DNA from: an uncultured Lachnospiraceae bacterium
GTDB lineage: Bacteria > Bacillota > Clostridia > Lachnospirales > Lachnospiraceae
Assembly (NCBI GenBank): GCA_947564645.1
Contig: CANOCU010000023.1
Coordinates: 1 to 54,915 of the forward strand
Reading direction: 5' to 3'
Length of the DNA stretch: 54,915 bases
In this document: piece by piece, positions 31,943-40,484 of the stretch
Layout of the letters: each line of letters begins with the position of its first letter
Numbering within the stretch: position 1 is the stretch's first letter
The notes under the pieces: generated by a model
Told to the model about the DNA's origin: nothing
Seen by the model: the letters and a program-made list of their open reading frames with translations, nothing else
The model's database searches: none
Made by a program: the position numbers and the translations under genes

Positions 31943-32047
31943 AAAACCGGCAGCAGGTAGTGACTTAGGAAGGGTTACAGGCGGGCGATGGAAGACCCCG
32001 TCGCCTTTTATATTGAAAATAAGCATGGATTTGGAGGAATATTGACA

Positions 32048-33346
32048 ATGCAGCAATTACCAAATGAAATCACGAACCTGTTTTCGTATCTGAAAGCCGG
32101 TATCTCGGCGTATCACGTGGTCGCGCACAGCAGACAGCAGCTCTTGGCAGCCGGGTTTGAGGAACTGTCTCTGAAAGAGGACTGGAATCTGGAGCGGGGC
32201 GGGCGATATTTCTGCGTGCCTTTTGGCACGACGCTCTACGCCTTTACGGTTGGAAGTGAATGTGATCTGTCAAACTGCATCCACATCGGCGGCGCACACA
32301 CGGATTTCCCGGCCATCAAGATTAAACCGAATCCGGAGATCTTTACACAGGGCTATATGCAGTTAAATACGGAAGTGTACGGCGGACCGATTCTGAATAC
32401 CTTCTTCGACAGGCCGCTTTCTCTTGCCGGTAAGGTGGTGACCCGTGGGGAGCGTTATGACAGGCCGGTGAGTCATCTGGTGGACTTTAAGGAGCCGGTG
32501 CTGTATCTGCCAAATCTGGCGGTGCATATGAACCGGGAGGTGAATGAGAAGGGCGTGCCGATCGACAACCAAAAGCATCTTCTGCCGCTGCTTGGCACCA
32601 TAGGGGAAGCCCTGAGCAAAGATACGAAATTCACGGCACTGCTGGCGGACCGATTTGACCTCAGACAGGAGGATATTCTGGATTATGATCTGTGCGTCTA
32701 CAATACGGAGCAGCCTTATCTGACGGGTATTACGGGAGAATTTCTCTGTGCGCCTCGTTTAGACGATATTACTTCTGTCTGCGCGCTGGTGCAGGGTCTG
32801 ATCGGGAGTGAGAATGACGACCGTGTCAATCTGGTGTGCCTTTTCGACAATGAGGAGGTGGGCAGCCTGAGCAAGCAGGGGGCGGATTCCGGACTGCCTG
32901 CCGTTATCCTTCAGAAGATATGGCAGGCTTTCGGCAAGCGTGCGGTAGACTGTATGGCGGATATCACGGACGGCATGATGCTCTCGGTGGATGTGGCCCA
33001 TGCGTATCACCCGAATTATCCCGGAAGCCAGGACATTACCAACTATCCGGTGCTTAATCAGGGGTTTGTGTTAAAGACCGCAAGCAACCAGAGTTACTCC
33101 TGGGATCCGGAGATCCTGGCGGCTGTCATTGCGCTCTGTGAGGAGCAGGAGATTCCTTACCAGCGCTTCGCGAAGCATTCCAATATGAAGGGCGGCGGGA
33201 CGATCGGCTCCATCATCTCTTCCCATCTGCCCATGAAGACGGCGGACTTAGGCGTTGGACTGCTGGCCATGCACTCTTCCTGTGAGATGATGGGGGCGAA
33301 GGACCAGGAGGCGTTGGAGCGGTTTGCAAGAGCGTTTTTCTGTTAA
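32048..33346 (+). CDS. M18 family aminopeptidase
   Basis: A 432-residue zinc peptidase. Start at 32048 has GGAGGA 8 bases upstream; the open frame begins at 31988. Motifs of M18 (aspartyl aminopeptidase) are clear: HIGGAHTDFPAIKIKPNP (about 78-95, first zinc H and D), the APRLDDITSVCALVQG segment (about 236-251, bridging D), LVCLFDNEEVGSLSKQGADS (about 262-281, catalytic E-E), MLSVDVAHAYHPNY (about 312-325, D) and a terminal LAMHSSCEMMG (about 411-421, last zinc H). It trims N-terminal amino acids from peptides in the cytoplasm. The gene is probably chromosomal housekeeping within the accessory block. Confidence 0.93.
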   Translation: MQQLPNEITNLFSYLKAGISAYHVVAHSRQQLLAAGFEELSLKEDWNLERGGRYFCVPFGTTLYAFTVGSECDLSNCIHIGGAHTDFPAIKIKPNPEIFTQGYMQLNTEVYGGPILNTFFDRPLSLAGKVVTRGERYDRPVSHLVDFKEPVLYLPNLAVHMNREVNEKGVPIDNQKHLLPLLGTIGEALSKDTKFTALLADRFDLRQEDILDYDLCVYNTEQPYLTGITGEFLCAPRLDDITSVCALVQGLIGSENDDRVNLVCLFDNEEVGSLSKQGADSGLPAVILQKIWQAFGKRAVDCMADITDGMMLSVDVAHAYHPNYPGSQDITNYPVLNQGFVLKTASNQSYSWDPEILAAVIALCEEQEIPYQRFAKHSNMKGGGTIGSIISSHLPMKTADLGVGLLAMHSSCEMMGAKDQEALERFARAFFC

Positions 33347-33349
33347 GTT

Positions 33350-33392
33350 TTGCTTCCGGCTTCTGCCAAAGTCATATACGGAAGCTTTTGAA
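33350..33392 (+). terminator. Terminator after the aminopeptidase
   Basis: Stem GCTTCCG / CGGAAGC with a 20-base loop, then TTTTG. It begins 6 bases past the stop. Confidence 0.6.
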
Positions 33393-33454
33393 GGGCAGAA
33401 AGGGAAATTTCTAATGTCGTTAATGATGGTTTTCATATGGTACAAGTAATATAC

Positions 33455-33545
33455 TTGTCAAAACTTATAAAAACTTATATAATAAGCAAAAACTTATAAA
33501 AGCTTATAAATCAAATCTTGAGTTATAAAGAGCTATAAAGATATG
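33455..33545 (+). repeat. AT-rich CTTATAAA repeats upstream of the AAA gene
   Basis: AAAACTTATAAAA-type units occur at about 33461, 33488 and 33501, with weaker ones (GTTATAAAGAGC, CTATAAAG) to 33540. They lie 30-110 bp upstream of the AAA ATPase start, with no other gene nearby. They could be binding sites for a regulator, or promoter elements. Confidence 0.45.
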
Positions 33546-33573
33546 GAAATAAAGCAGACGGAGGCGCTTTCTC

Positions 33574-34614
33574 ATGAATAATCCGTTTACCCTGTCCTTT
33601 GGAAAAAAGCCGTTACAGTATGTATCGCGTATTTCCCAGAATAATGAGATTCTTGAAAACTTCACTGCGGCGGAACCGTCCAATCAGATCTACATGATTA
33701 CAGGAGTGCGGGGATCAGGTAAGACTGTTATGATGACCGGTATTGCCGGTGAACTGAAGGAGAAGGACGATTGGGTTGTAGTGGAACTGAATCCCACAAG
33801 GGATCTTCTGCAGAGTCTGGCAGGCAAACTATACAGCCTGCCGGAAATGCATGCGCACTTTGTACAGGCAAAGATTGACTTCTCTGTGCTGGGTTTAAGC
33901 GTATCGTTGGAAAATGCGTCTCCTGTGACGGATATCGAGAGTGCGGTCTCACTTATGCTGGAGGAACTTCGGAGGAAGCACAAGAGACTGTTAATCACGG
34001 TGGATGAAGTCACAAACTGTGAATCTGTCAGGGTATTCGCCAGCTCTTTTCAGATTTTTTTGCGGCAGGAATATCCGATCTTCTTATTGATGACAGGATT
34101 GTATGATAAGATTTATGACTTACAGAATGCGGATGCGCTTACCTTTCTGTACAGAGCGCCTAAGATGATATTGGAACCACTGAATTATACTGCCATCAGG
34201 AAACGGTATATGGATCTGTTCAGCCTGGACATGGAAGCGGCCGGACAAATGGCGGGACTGACGAAGGGCTATCCGTTTGCATTCCAGGTATTGGGCTATC
34301 TGTATTGGGAGAACAGGGCGGTAAGAACGTTGGAAGAGATTCTTCCGGAATATGACCAGTATCTTGAGGAATATGTTTATGGAAAGATCTGGTCGGAACT
34401 TTCTGACCTGGACAGAAGGGTTCTGATCGGGATGTCCACAAGCGGCGAAACGAAAGTTAAGAAGATCAGAGAAAGCATTGGCATGAAACCGGAGCAGTTT
34501 TCAGTGTACAGGGACCGTTTGAAACGAAAAGGGGTTCTCGATACAAGCAAGTACGGAGAAGTATCCTTTATTCTGCCCCGGTTTGCGGAGTTTGTGCTGA
34601 CGAGAATCTTATAA
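33574..34614 (+). CDS. AAA ATPase (ORC/STAND-like)
   Basis: A 346-residue protein with a GGAGG site 8 bases before the ATG. The P-loop ITGVRGSGKTVMM is near residues 42-54; Walker B RLLITVDEVTNCESVRVF is near 139-156; the sensor/arginine part FLLMTGLYDKIYDLQNADALTFLYRAPKMIL is near 167-197. The C-terminal part (about 260-346) is a winged helix (SDLDRRVLIGMSTSGETKVKKIRESIG). The family is broadly named ATP-binding, close to Cdc6/ORC-like ATPases of gut Clostridia; its role is unknown. It lies between the aminopeptidase and AAA copy 3, within the same accessory block. Confidence 0.85.
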   Translation: MNNPFTLSFGKKPLQYVSRISQNNEILENFTAAEPSNQIYMITGVRGSGKTVMMTGIAGELKEKDDWVVVELNPTRDLLQSLAGKLYSLPEMHAHFVQAKIDFSVLGLSVSLENASPVTDIESAVSLMLEELRRKHKRLLITVDEVTNCESVRVFASSFQIFLRQEYPIFLLMTGLYDKIYDLQNADALTFLYRAPKMILEPLNYTAIRKRYMDLFSLDMEAAGQMAGLTKGYPFAFQVLGYLYWENRAVRTLEEILPEYDQYLEEYVYGKIWSELSDLDRRVLIGMSTSGETKVKKIRESIGMKPEQFSVYRDRLKRKGVLDTSKYGEVSFILPRFAEFVLTRIL

Positions 34615-34620
34615 AGGAAA

Positions 34621-34704
34621 TGACTCACGCTTCCGCCATTGGCTTGGCGACAATCTGTATACATTCTTACTTTAGGAATGTGCATTCCGTGAGAACGTGA
34701 GTCA
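34621..34704. repeat. 84-bp inverted-repeat structure
   Basis: Outer arms TGACTCACG (34621-34629) and CGTGAGTCA (34696-34704). Inside is a smaller hairpin ACATTC/GAATGT (34661-34681). It begins 6 bases past the AAA ATPase stop. It could be a terminator variant without a U tail, or a small RNA or MITE-like remnant. Confidence 0.45.
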
Positions 34705-34818
34705 AGTGTGAAGAGTCTGGAAAAGATGATAAACGCGATAAAGAAAGCGGGACAAATGTGATAAACTTATAGTAAGAGAAACAGATTAATGCAGACGGTA
34801 CAGGGAGGCGCGAATTTC

Positions 34819-36393
34819 ATGGGAATCTATCTGAATCCGGGCAACAGGGGCTTCTGGCAGTCGATCCGCTCCGAGATCTACGTAGATAAGACGGGGCTGA
34901 TCGCGAAGACCAACCAATATCTGAATACAGAGCAGCAGTATATCTGTGTCAGCAGGCCGAGGCGCTTCGGTAAATCCATGGCGCTTAAGATGCTTGCGGC
35001 TTATTACAGCCGCGGCTGTGATTCTGCGGATTTATTCAAGGGATTTCGGATAGAGAAAGAGGCGACCTTCAGAGAGTATCTGAACAGATATGACGTGATC
35101 TTTCTGAATATGCAGCAGTTTCTGATCAGGGCGAGAGAAGAGGACGTATCGGAATATTTGGAGCGGGTCGTCCTTGCGGAACTGCGGGAGAGTTATGGGG
35201 ATCTGATTTCGGAACGGACCACGGGCCTTGCAGAAGCGCTTGAGAGAATCTATGTGAATACGGATAAGCAGTTTATCTTCCTGATCGACGAGTGGGACTG
35301 TGTGATGCGGGAAAGGCAGGAATCGGAAGACTTACAGAAGCAGTATCTTGATTTCCTGCGGAATCTGTTAAAGGACCAGCCCTATGTGGCGCTGGCCTAT
35401 ATAACGGGCATTCTGCCGGTCAAAAAGTATGGCGTGCACTCGGCGCTCAATATGTTCACAGAATATTCCATGACAGATCAGTTTGATTTTGAGGAATATA
35501 CCGGATTCACGGAAGGAGAGGTAGAAGCGCTCTGTGAGCGGTACGGCATGGATTTTACGGAAATGGGAAGCTGGTACGACGGGTATCGCTTCACCAGATT
35601 CCGGCATATCTACAATCCGAAATCCGTGGTGGAGGCTGTGCGCCGTGGAAAATGCGCGAATTACTGGACATCCACGGAGACCTATGATGCGCTCAAAACC
35701 TATATCGACATGGATCATGACGGGTTGAAGGCGGATATTGTGCAGATGCTGGGCGGAGAGCGGGTGAAGGTAAATACGTTAAGCTTCCAGAATGATATGC
35801 GCAGTTTCCGGATAAAGGATGATGTGCTGACGCTGCTGATCCATATCGGCTATCTTGGCTATGACGCGGAGACGAAGGAAGCCTTTATCCCGAATAAAGA
35901 AATCATCGGGGAATTCGAGAATGCCATGAGTGTGAGCGGCTGGCCGGAAGTCATGCGTGTGCTGAAAGCGTCGGAGAAGCTTCTGGAAGCTACCTTAAGC
36001 GGGGATGCACAGAGTGTCGCCAGGGGCCTTGACCAGGCGCATATGGAAGTGGCGTCTATCCTGACCTATAACGACGAGAACTCGCTTGGCTGTGCCATCG
36101 GGCTTGCTTACTACAGTGCAAGGAAGGATTACAAGCTGATCCGGGAGCTGCCGGCCGGGAAGGGCTTTGCGGATGTCGTGTTCCTGCCGCTGCCACATAC
36201 GGAGAAGCCGGCACTGGTAGTAGAGCTGAAATATGATAAGAATGCGGAAGCTGCCATCCGGCAGATCAAAGACAGGCAGTATACGCAGGCGATGGAAGGC
36301 TACAGCGGAGAGATCGTGTTGGTAGGAATCAATTATGATAAGGAAGGCAAGGTGCATAGCTGTGTGATAGAACGGGTGGAGAAAAACAGCTGA
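34819..36393 (+). CDS. AAA-ATPase-like / PD-(D/E)XK protein, copy 3
   Basis: A 524-residue protein started at 34819 with GGGAGG about 10 bases upstream; the frame opens 30 bases earlier. P-loop CVSRPRRFGKSMALKML has S in place of T, at about residues 44-60. Walker B is FIFLIDEWDCVM near 154-165. LAYITGILPVKKYGVHSALNMFTEYSM near 198-224 is shared with copy 1. The C-terminal nuclease-like domain has GKGFADVVFLPLPHTEKPALVVELKYDKNAEAAIRQIKDRQY near 455-496. It is the closest relative of copy 1 in this window. No partner gene is next to it; a terminator overlaps its stop. Confidence 0.88.
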   Translation: MGIYLNPGNRGFWQSIRSEIYVDKTGLIAKTNQYLNTEQQYICVSRPRRFGKSMALKMLAAYYSRGCDSADLFKGFRIEKEATFREYLNRYDVIFLNMQQFLIRAREEDVSEYLERVVLAELRESYGDLISERTTGLAEALERIYVNTDKQFIFLIDEWDCVMRERQESEDLQKQYLDFLRNLLKDQPYVALAYITGILPVKKYGVHSALNMFTEYSMTDQFDFEEYTGFTEGEVEALCERYGMDFTEMGSWYDGYRFTRFRHIYNPKSVVEAVRRGKCANYWTSTETYDALKTYIDMDHDGLKADIVQMLGGERVKVNTLSFQNDMRSFRIKDDVLTLLIHIGYLGYDAETKEAFIPNKEIIGEFENAMSVSGWPEVMRVLKASEKLLEATLSGDAQSVARGLDQAHMEVASILTYNDENSLGCAIGLAYYSARKDYKLIRELPAGKGFADVVFLPLPHTEKPALVVELKYDKNAEAAIRQIKDRQYTQAMEGYSGEIVLVGINYDKEGKVHSCVIERVEKNS

Positions 36394-36417
36394 GAGGGAA
36401 CTCGAGGCTGTTTTTTG
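36382..36417 (+). terminator. Terminator overlapping the copy-3 stop
   Basis: AAACAGC and GCTGTTTTTTG with an 18-base loop; the stop TGA (36391-36393) lies in the loop. Confidence 0.7.
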
Positions 36418-36443
36418 TCGTCTGAAAGCCAATCTTACAAAGA

Positions 36444-36505
36444 ATCTCAAAATCCTTAGAATTATCTCAAAATCTTTAGAACTCAATCTCAAAATCCTGT
36501 GAAAA
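36444..36505 (+). repeat. Three 20-22-bp direct repeats
   Basis: ATCTCAAAATC(C/T)T begins at 36444, 36464 and 36486, each followed by a variable A-rich tail. They lie 85-145 bp upstream of the peptide ABC operon and may be binding sites for its regulator. Confidence 0.55.
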
Positions 36506-36588
36506 CAGAAAAGAATCCTTGCTTCATCCCGGCTTTTCTTTTTTCTATAATTGAAGAAAGCAAACGGCGAAAGGAGCAGAGAAGCGCA

Positions 36589-37521
36589 ATGTTTAAATTT
36601 CTGGTAAAACGTATTTTATGGCTGATACCGGTGGTTCTGGGAGTTTCTGTTTTGATCTTTACGATCATGTGCTTTACACCGGGAGACCCGGCGAGAAATG
36701 CACTCGGTGCGGATGCGTCTCAGGAATCCATCGATGAATTTAATGAAAAACACGGTTTGAATGATCCGTATCTTGTCCGGCTGGGCAGTTTCTTAAAGTC
36801 CACCTTTCCGGAATTTGACCTGGGAACTTCCTACATAAACGGCAGTTCGGTCTCCGAACAGATCCTATCCCGGCTAAGCTATACGCTTAGGATCACCTAT
36901 ATAGGGATTCTGATCTCCATTGCATTGGGGATACCGGCAGGGATCATTGCGGCGACCAATCAAAATACATGGAAGGACAGCCTTTCCATGGTGGTATCCT
37001 TATTCTGTGCCTCCATGCCAAGCTTCTGGTTCGCACTGCTTCTGGTCATGTTCTTCGCACTGCGGCTGGGCTGGCTGCCTACCGTGGGTGTAAAGAGCTG
37101 GACAGGCTATATCCTGCCCTGCGTGTCGATCGGGATCGGCGGTGCGGCGAGCATTGCGAGGCAGACAAGATCGAGTATGCTGGAAGTGATCAGACAGGAT
37201 TATGTGACGACGGCAAAGGCAAAAGGACAAAGCCGTTCCAGGATCATCTGGGGGCACTGCCTGCGAAACGCGCTGATCCCGGTCCTGACGGCGATCGGCG
37301 GACAGATGGCGGTTCTGGTGGGAAGTTCCCTGGTCTGTGAGACGATCTTCTCCATACCGGGGATCGGCTCCTATCTGGTAACGGGAGTCAATCAGAGAGA
37401 TTACCCGGTGGTGCTTGGATGTGTGGTGATCCTGTCGCTGATCTTCAGCCTGACAATGCTTTGTGTAGATCTTATGTATGCGGTGGTGGATCCCAGGTTC
37501 AGGAACATTCTAAAGTCCTGA
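36589..37521 (+). CDS. Oligopeptide ABC transporter permease, OppB-like
   Basis: A 310-residue membrane protein started at 36589 with AAAGGAG 12 bases upstream; the frame opens at 36499. It begins MFKFLVKRILWLIPVVLGVSVLIFTIMCFTPGDPARNAL, the classic OppB/DppB start with the TPGDPA motif near residues 31-36. The EAA-like loop VIRQDYVTTAKAKGQSRSRIIWGHCLRNALIPVLT is near 196-231. The C-terminus VDLMYAVVDPRFR is typical. It is the first gene of a five-gene peptide/nickel-type import operon whose binding-protein gene is damaged. Confidence 0.92.
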   Translation: MFKFLVKRILWLIPVVLGVSVLIFTIMCFTPGDPARNALGADASQESIDEFNEKHGLNDPYLVRLGSFLKSTFPEFDLGTSYINGSSVSEQILSRLSYTLRITYIGILISIALGIPAGIIAATNQNTWKDSLSMVVSLFCASMPSFWFALLLVMFFALRLGWLPTVGVKSWTGYILPCVSIGIGGAASIARQTRSSMLEVIRQDYVTTAKAKGQSRSRIIWGHCLRNALIPVLTAIGGQMAVLVGSSLVCETIFSIPGIGSYLVTGVNQRDYPVVLGCVVILSLIFSLTMLCVDLMYAVVDPRFRNILKS

Positions 37522-37566
37522 TTATTGCCCTGTACAATCATGCCAAAGAAGGAGGAACGTGTTACT

Positions 37567-38442
37567 ATGCAATCGGTAAAGACAAGTCAGAAGACGGTAA
37601 GAAAGTCACAGTTCGGTATGGTGATGAAACGTCTTGCAAAAAATAAGATGGCCATTGTGGGCCTTGTGATCGTGATCGTGCTGACACTGATCGCAGTCCT
37701 GGCAAATCTGATCATTCCTTATGATTATGGGTACCAGGATACGGGAGCGCTTTTGCAGGCGCCCTGCGCGGCGCATCTGCTGGGAACGGATAATCTGGGA
37801 CGGGACATTTTGAGCAGACTGATCTACGGGACCCGTCTTTCCATGAAAATGGGTATCTTATCCGTACTTCTGGCAGCGGCTCTCGGCACTTTTTTCGGGA
37901 GCATTGCAGGATACTACGGGGGGATCGTGGATGACATTATCATGCGTTTCCTGGATATCTATCAGTCGATTCCGGGACTGGTCATGTGTGTGGCCCTGGC
38001 GGCGGTTCTGGGGCCGGGCCTTAACAACTCCATCCTGGCGGTGGGGATCACGACGATGTCGGGTTATGCGAGAATGATCCGTGGCTCGATCATGCAGGTA
38101 AAAGGGATGGAATACATAGAAGCAGCCATGGCGATCAATGCCGGAGACAGACGGATCATTTTAAAGCATATCATGCCCAATGCCATATCGCCTCTGATCG
38201 TACAGATGACGATGGGGATCGGCGGAGCGATCCTGATGGCTTCCACATTGAGTTATATCGGCCTTGGCGCGCAGGCTCCCATGCCGGAGTGGGGAAGTAT
38301 GCTGGCAGGCGGCAGAAGCTATATGCGGGATTATGGTTTTATCGTTATCTTTCCGGGCCTGATGATCATGACTTGTGTGCTAGCGTTTAATCTGCTTGGC
38401 GACGGACTCAGAGATGCACTCGATCCGAGATTGAAGGATTAG
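37567..38442 (+). CDS. Oligopeptide ABC transporter permease, OppC-like
   Basis: A 291-residue membrane protein started at 37567; GGAGG is 11 bases upstream. The first helix is MAIVGLVIVIVLTLIAVLANLI. HLLGTDNLGRDILSRLIYGTRLSMKMGIL (residues 75-103) is the hallmark of OppC/DppC. The EAA loop is VKGMEYIEAAMAINAGDRRIILKHIMPNAISPLIVQ near 177-212. It ends LLGDGLRDALDPRLKD, as usual for this family. It pairs with the OppB-like protein. Confidence 0.92.
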   Translation: MQSVKTSQKTVRKSQFGMVMKRLAKNKMAIVGLVIVIVLTLIAVLANLIIPYDYGYQDTGALLQAPCAAHLLGTDNLGRDILSRLIYGTRLSMKMGILSVLLAAALGTFFGSIAGYYGGIVDDIIMRFLDIYQSIPGLVMCVALAAVLGPGLNNSILAVGITTMSGYARMIRGSIMQVKGMEYIEAAMAINAGDRRIILKHIMPNAISPLIVQMTMGIGGAILMASTLSYIGLGAQAPMPEWGSMLAGGRSYMRDYGFIVIFPGLMIMTCVLAFNLLGDGLRDALDPRLKD

Positions 38443-38470
38443 CGGAAACCTGGAATGGAGGAAATAGGAA

Positions 38471-39436
38471 ATGAGCGAAAAGGATGTGCTTTTGTCAATT
38501 GAAAATCTGGTGGTGGAGTATTCTTCCGATTCGGAGACGGTACATGCCGTAAATGACGTCAGCCTGCAGATCAACAAGGGACAGACACTTGGACTGGTGG
38601 GAGAGACGGGAGCGGGGAAGACTACGATAGCGAAAGCGATCATGCGGATACTGCCGGATCCGCCGGCCAGAGTGACAGGCGGAAAGATTATCATGGACGA
38701 TGAGGATCTGTTGGAGCTGAAAGAGGACAGAATGCAGAAAATACGGGGTAACAGAATCTCCATGATCTTCCAGGATCCCATGACGGCTTTGAATCCTACG
38801 ATCGTGGTCGGGAAACAGATCATGGAAGCGATTGCCCTGCATGAGAAGGTGTCGTCGAGAGAAGCCTGTAAAAAGGCGGAAGAGATGTTGGAAAAGGTGG
38901 GCATTCCAAAGGAGCGATACTCTGATTATCCGCACCAGTTTTCCGGAGGGATGAAGCAGAGAGTGATCATAGCCATTGCGCTGGCCTGTAATCCGGAACT
39001 TCTTCTGGCAGACGAACCGACAACGGCGCTGGATGTGACGATCCAGGCGCAGGTGCTTGATATGATGAACGAACTGAAACAGGAACTCGGAACTTCCGTC
39101 CTGATGATCACCCATGATCTTGGGATCGTAGCCGAGACATGCGACTGTGTCGCCGTTATCTATGCGGGCGAGATCGTGGAATACGGGACGGCGGAAGAGA
39201 TATTCGATCATCCGCTGCATCCTTACACAACAGGTCTGTTCGGCTCCCTGCCGAATATGGCGAAGGAGGGAGGAAGGCTGAAACCGATCGACGGTATGAT
39301 GCCGGATCCGACCGATCTGCCGGAGGGCTGTAAGTTTGCCCCGAGATGTCACTACGCAACGGAAAAGTGCCGTCAGGGCAGACCGGAACTGAGGAACATG
39401 GGCGGCAGCCATGTTGTCAGATGCACGCAGAGATAG
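38471..39436 (+). CDS. Oligopeptide ABC transporter ATPase, OppD-like
   Basis: A 321-residue ATPase with GGAGG before the ATG. Walker [18 protein letters not shown] is near residues 40-56, the Q-loop is in [14 protein letters not shown], the signature is [17 protein letters not shown] near 157-173, Walker [14 protein letters not shown] near 177-189, and the H-loop in [10 protein letters not shown] near 207-216. The C-terminal OppD extension [22 protein letters not shown] with four cysteines is present (iron-sulfur-like in relatives). It drives import with OppF. Confidence 0.93.
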   Translation: MSEKDVLLSIENLVVEYSSDSETVHAVNDVSLQINKGQTLGLVGETGAGKTTIAKAIMRILPDPPARVTGGKIIMDDEDLLELKEDRMQKIRGNRISMIFQDPMTALNPTIVVGKQIMEAIALHEKVSSREACKKAEEMLEKVGIPKERYSDYPHQFSGGMKQRVIIAIALACNPELLLADEPTTALDVTIQAQVLDMMNELKQELGTSVLMITHDLGIVAETCDCVAVIYAGEIVEYGTAEEIFDHPLHPYTTGLFGSLPNMAKEGGRLKPIDGMMPDPTDLPEGCKFAPRCHYATEKCRQGRPELRNMGGSHVVRCTQR

Positions 39437-39478
39437 AAGAGCGGCAAAGCGGGAAGACATATCGCGATGGAGGTACAG

Positions 39479-40438
39479 ATGAGCGAGATATTACGGGTAG
39501 AGAATTTAACGAAATTTTTTGATACAGCGGGCGGAAAGCTTCATGCCGTGGACGGCGTCAGCTTTTCCCTGGAAAAAGGAAAGACGTTAGGGGTAGTGGG
39601 AGAGTCGGGGTGTGGAAAATCCACGCTTGGAAGAACCGTGCTTCATCTGCTTGAACCAACGGCGGGAAAGATTTATTTTGAAGGAAAAGACATTACAAAG
39701 GTTGGAAGGAAGGAACGCCACAGGCTGCGGGAAGACATGCAGATCATCTTTCAGGATCCCTTTTCTTCGCTGAATCCACGCATGACGGTAAGTGATACCA
39801 TCGCGGAGCCATTGATCCTGCAGAAAAAGCTGCAGAAGGAACAGATCGGAGCGGAAGTGGAAAAGCTGATGGATACAGTGGGACTGGCCGGCCGCTTTGC
39901 AAATTCCTATCCTCATGAAATGGACGGTGGAAGAAGGCAGAGGGTGGTGATTGCCAGGGCGCTTGCTTTAAATCCGAAGTTCATCGTATGTGACGAGCCG
40001 GTATCGGCGCTGGATGTCTCCATTCAGGCGCAGATCTTAAATCTGATGCAGGATCTGCAGGAGGAGCGGGGACTCAGTTACATATTCGTTACGCATGACT
40101 TGTCGGTAGTCAAATATATTTCCCATGATATCGTGGTGATGTACCTGGGGCAGTTGGTGGAGAAAGCTCCCTCGGCGGAGATTTTTCGCTGCCCGATGCA
40201 TCCTTACACGAAGGCGCTGCTGTCGGCCATACCGAAACCGGATGTACATGAGAAGAGTAAACGTATTCTGCTGAAGGGCGAACTTACATCACCGATCGAT
40301 CCGAAACCGGGCTGCCGCTTTGCGGCAAGGTGCCTGTATGCCTGCGACAAATGTCATGAACCGCAGGTGCAGAAGGAGATCATGCCGAATCATTTCGTTG
40401 CCTGCTGTCGGGCAGAAGAATTGAATCATGTGGAATAA
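39479..40438 (+). CDS. Oligopeptide ABC transporter ATPase, OppF-like
   Basis: A 319-residue ATPase. I start it at 39479 where GGAGGT precedes the ATG. Walker A GVVGESGCGKSTLGRTVLHL (near 38-57), Q-loop MQIIFQDPFSSLNPRM, a signature PHEMDGGRRQRVVIARALAL (near 144-163), Walker B FIVCDEPVSALDVSIQAQILNLM (near 168-190) and H-loop in IFVTHDLSVVKYIS. In the signature, MDGGRRQ replaces the common LSGGQRQ, so S of the LSGGQ is D; this is a known OppF variation. A C-terminal cysteine-rich part (GCRFAARCLYACDKC) is present. Confidence 0.93.
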   Translation: MSEILRVENLTKFFDTAGGKLHAVDGVSFSLEKGKTLGVVGESGCGKSTLGRTVLHLLEPTAGKIYFEGKDITKVGRKERHRLREDMQIIFQDPFSSLNPRMTVSDTIAEPLILQKKLQKEQIGAEVEKLMDTVGLAGRFANSYPHEMDGGRRQRVVIARALALNPKFIVCDEPVSALDVSIQAQILNLMQDLQEERGLSYIFVTHDLSVVKYISHDIVVMYLGQLVEKAPSAEIFRCPMHPYTKALLSAIPKPDVHEKSKRILLKGELTSPIDPKPGCRFAARCLYACDKCHEPQVQKEIMPNHFVACCRAEELNHVE

Positions 40439-40484
40439 AGTATATTGAGCAGTAAATGCTTTATATAGAAAGGAGATTATAACT

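Noticed and set aside
30926-32056. 376-aa minus-strand frame
   Set aside because: Antisense to the HipA-like gene, whose catalytic motifs are clear.
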